Origin: Chaetoderma sp. LZ-2023a
Lineage: Eukaryota; Mollusca; Caudofoveata; Chaetodermatida; Chaetodermatidae
Assembly: GCA_034401795.1 (NCBI GenBank)
Contig: CM067373.1
Coordinates: forward strand, 35,933,443 to 35,997,442
Direction of reading: 5' to 3'
Length of the DNA: 64,000 nucleotides
Part shown: positions 63,546-64,000 of the stretch, one piece after another
How positions within the stretch are numbered: the first letter of the stretch is position 1
Layout: each line of letters opens with the position of its first letter
Translations under genes and position numbers: made by a program
The notes under the pieces: model-generated
Database searches by the model: none
What the model was told of the DNA's origin: nothing
The model's input: only the letters and a program-made list of their open reading frames with translations

Positions 63546-64000
63546 TACTAATTAACCGTCGAAAAGTTGAACCAAGGTTGGCGCTACCTGATTGGTCGAT
63601 TTCTCCACGTTTGAAAGATGTAAAAATTTTGAAAAATTTGTCACCTCCATATCTCAGAGTTTTGGACACTCCGCCGATCTAATATGTGTAGACGAAGACT
63701 CATGATTTCCTTTCAGCAAAATTCAAGCATATTCACCAAAGTTATTTCCCTCGAAAGACGGAAAATTTATCACAAATTTCTTGTGCTATCCATATCGCGG
63801 ACAGTTTAGGACTTAGATGAGCAATTTCTTTTAAGCAAATCTATTGGGTATAAATGAAGTATCATGAGTTTGTTTCGGCAAAATCTGGCCATATTCACGT
63901 TCCTTGAAAGATGTAAAATTTGTCCAATATATGATGTCCATGATCTATCCATATCTCAGAAAAGTTTGGACTTAACACTCGCAATGCTTTTCAGTGGAGA
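63546..64000 (+). repeat. ~145-bp tandem array running off the right edge
   Basis: GAAAGATGTAAAAATTT, GAAAGACGGAAAATTTATC and GAAAGATGTAAAATTTGTCC at 63613, 63753 and 63906 (spacing 140 and 153 bp), each followed by TCCATATCTCAGA-like and TGGACTTA-like lines. A third module type joined to family C. Confidence 0.78.

Noticed and set aside
1..64000. A prokaryotic defence or biosynthetic system
   Set aside because: There are spliced exons, SINEs and animal transposons throughout, and no operon-like gene arrangement.

Overview
This is animal nuclear DNA, not bacterial. It is AT-rich, dominated by transposable elements and microsatellites, and carries one conserved host gene whose short exons are spread over at least 36 kb. 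The repeat types (tRNA-type SINEs, CR1/L2-like retrotransposons with microsatellite tails, DIRS, Crypton, hAT, Tc1, foldback MITEs, and a very abundant family with AGCTCACCTGG ends) suggest a marine invertebrate, most likely a lophotrochozoan such as a mollusc or brachiopod. The species assignment is inference; the repeat content is seen directly.

Region 1-25.6 kb is intergenic or upstream and is a stack of mobile elements. It begins with a CR1-like reverse transcriptase tail, then a dead Tc1-like transposase (855-1880, minus), a cluster of tRNA-derived SINEs (2.1-3.4 kb), and a CR1/L2-like non-LTR element with PHD finger, endonuclease and RT (4.15-7.74 kb, minus). The tail of a second copy faces it on the plus strand. 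Next come a hAT transposase gene with one intron and one frameshift (11.46-14.25 kb, minus), two RT tail fragments (15.1-15.5 kb), and a DIRS tyrosine-recombinase retrotransposon (16.82-23.79 kb, plus). The DIRS keeps its inverted terminal repeats and its internal complementary region, but its ORFs are broken by many frameshifts.

Region 25.6-61.5 kb is an hnRNP L-family gene on the plus strand. Thirteen coding exons are placed to the base and encode RRM1, RRM2, a Gly/Tyr/Gln-rich linker and RRM3 (438 codons in one continuous frame). The first exon is uncertain and RRM4 lies beyond the right edge. Eleven of the introns have GT donors. The one inside RRM2 has an ATATCCTTT donor, a CCTTAAC branch site and an AC acceptor, making it a U12-type AT-AC intron. 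The donor after the last visible exon is also ATATCCTTT.

The introns are filled with transposon debris. There are many copies of a ~240-bp foldback MITE with TTAA ends (piggyBac-like), a ~100-bp foldback MITE, a ~530-bp TIR element in two copies, other palindromes and minisatellites. There is also a degraded antisense copy of an unnamed multi-copy invertebrate gene family (42.8-47.65 kb, minus) and a degraded Crypton tyrosine recombinase (58.5-59.64 kb, plus). Large blocks of the AGCTCACCTGG family are built from ~150-bp modules, each carrying a GGCCATCTTGGATTTT-like motif, in places ordered into ~600-bp higher-order units. The sequence right of 61.5 kb is almost entirely this family.
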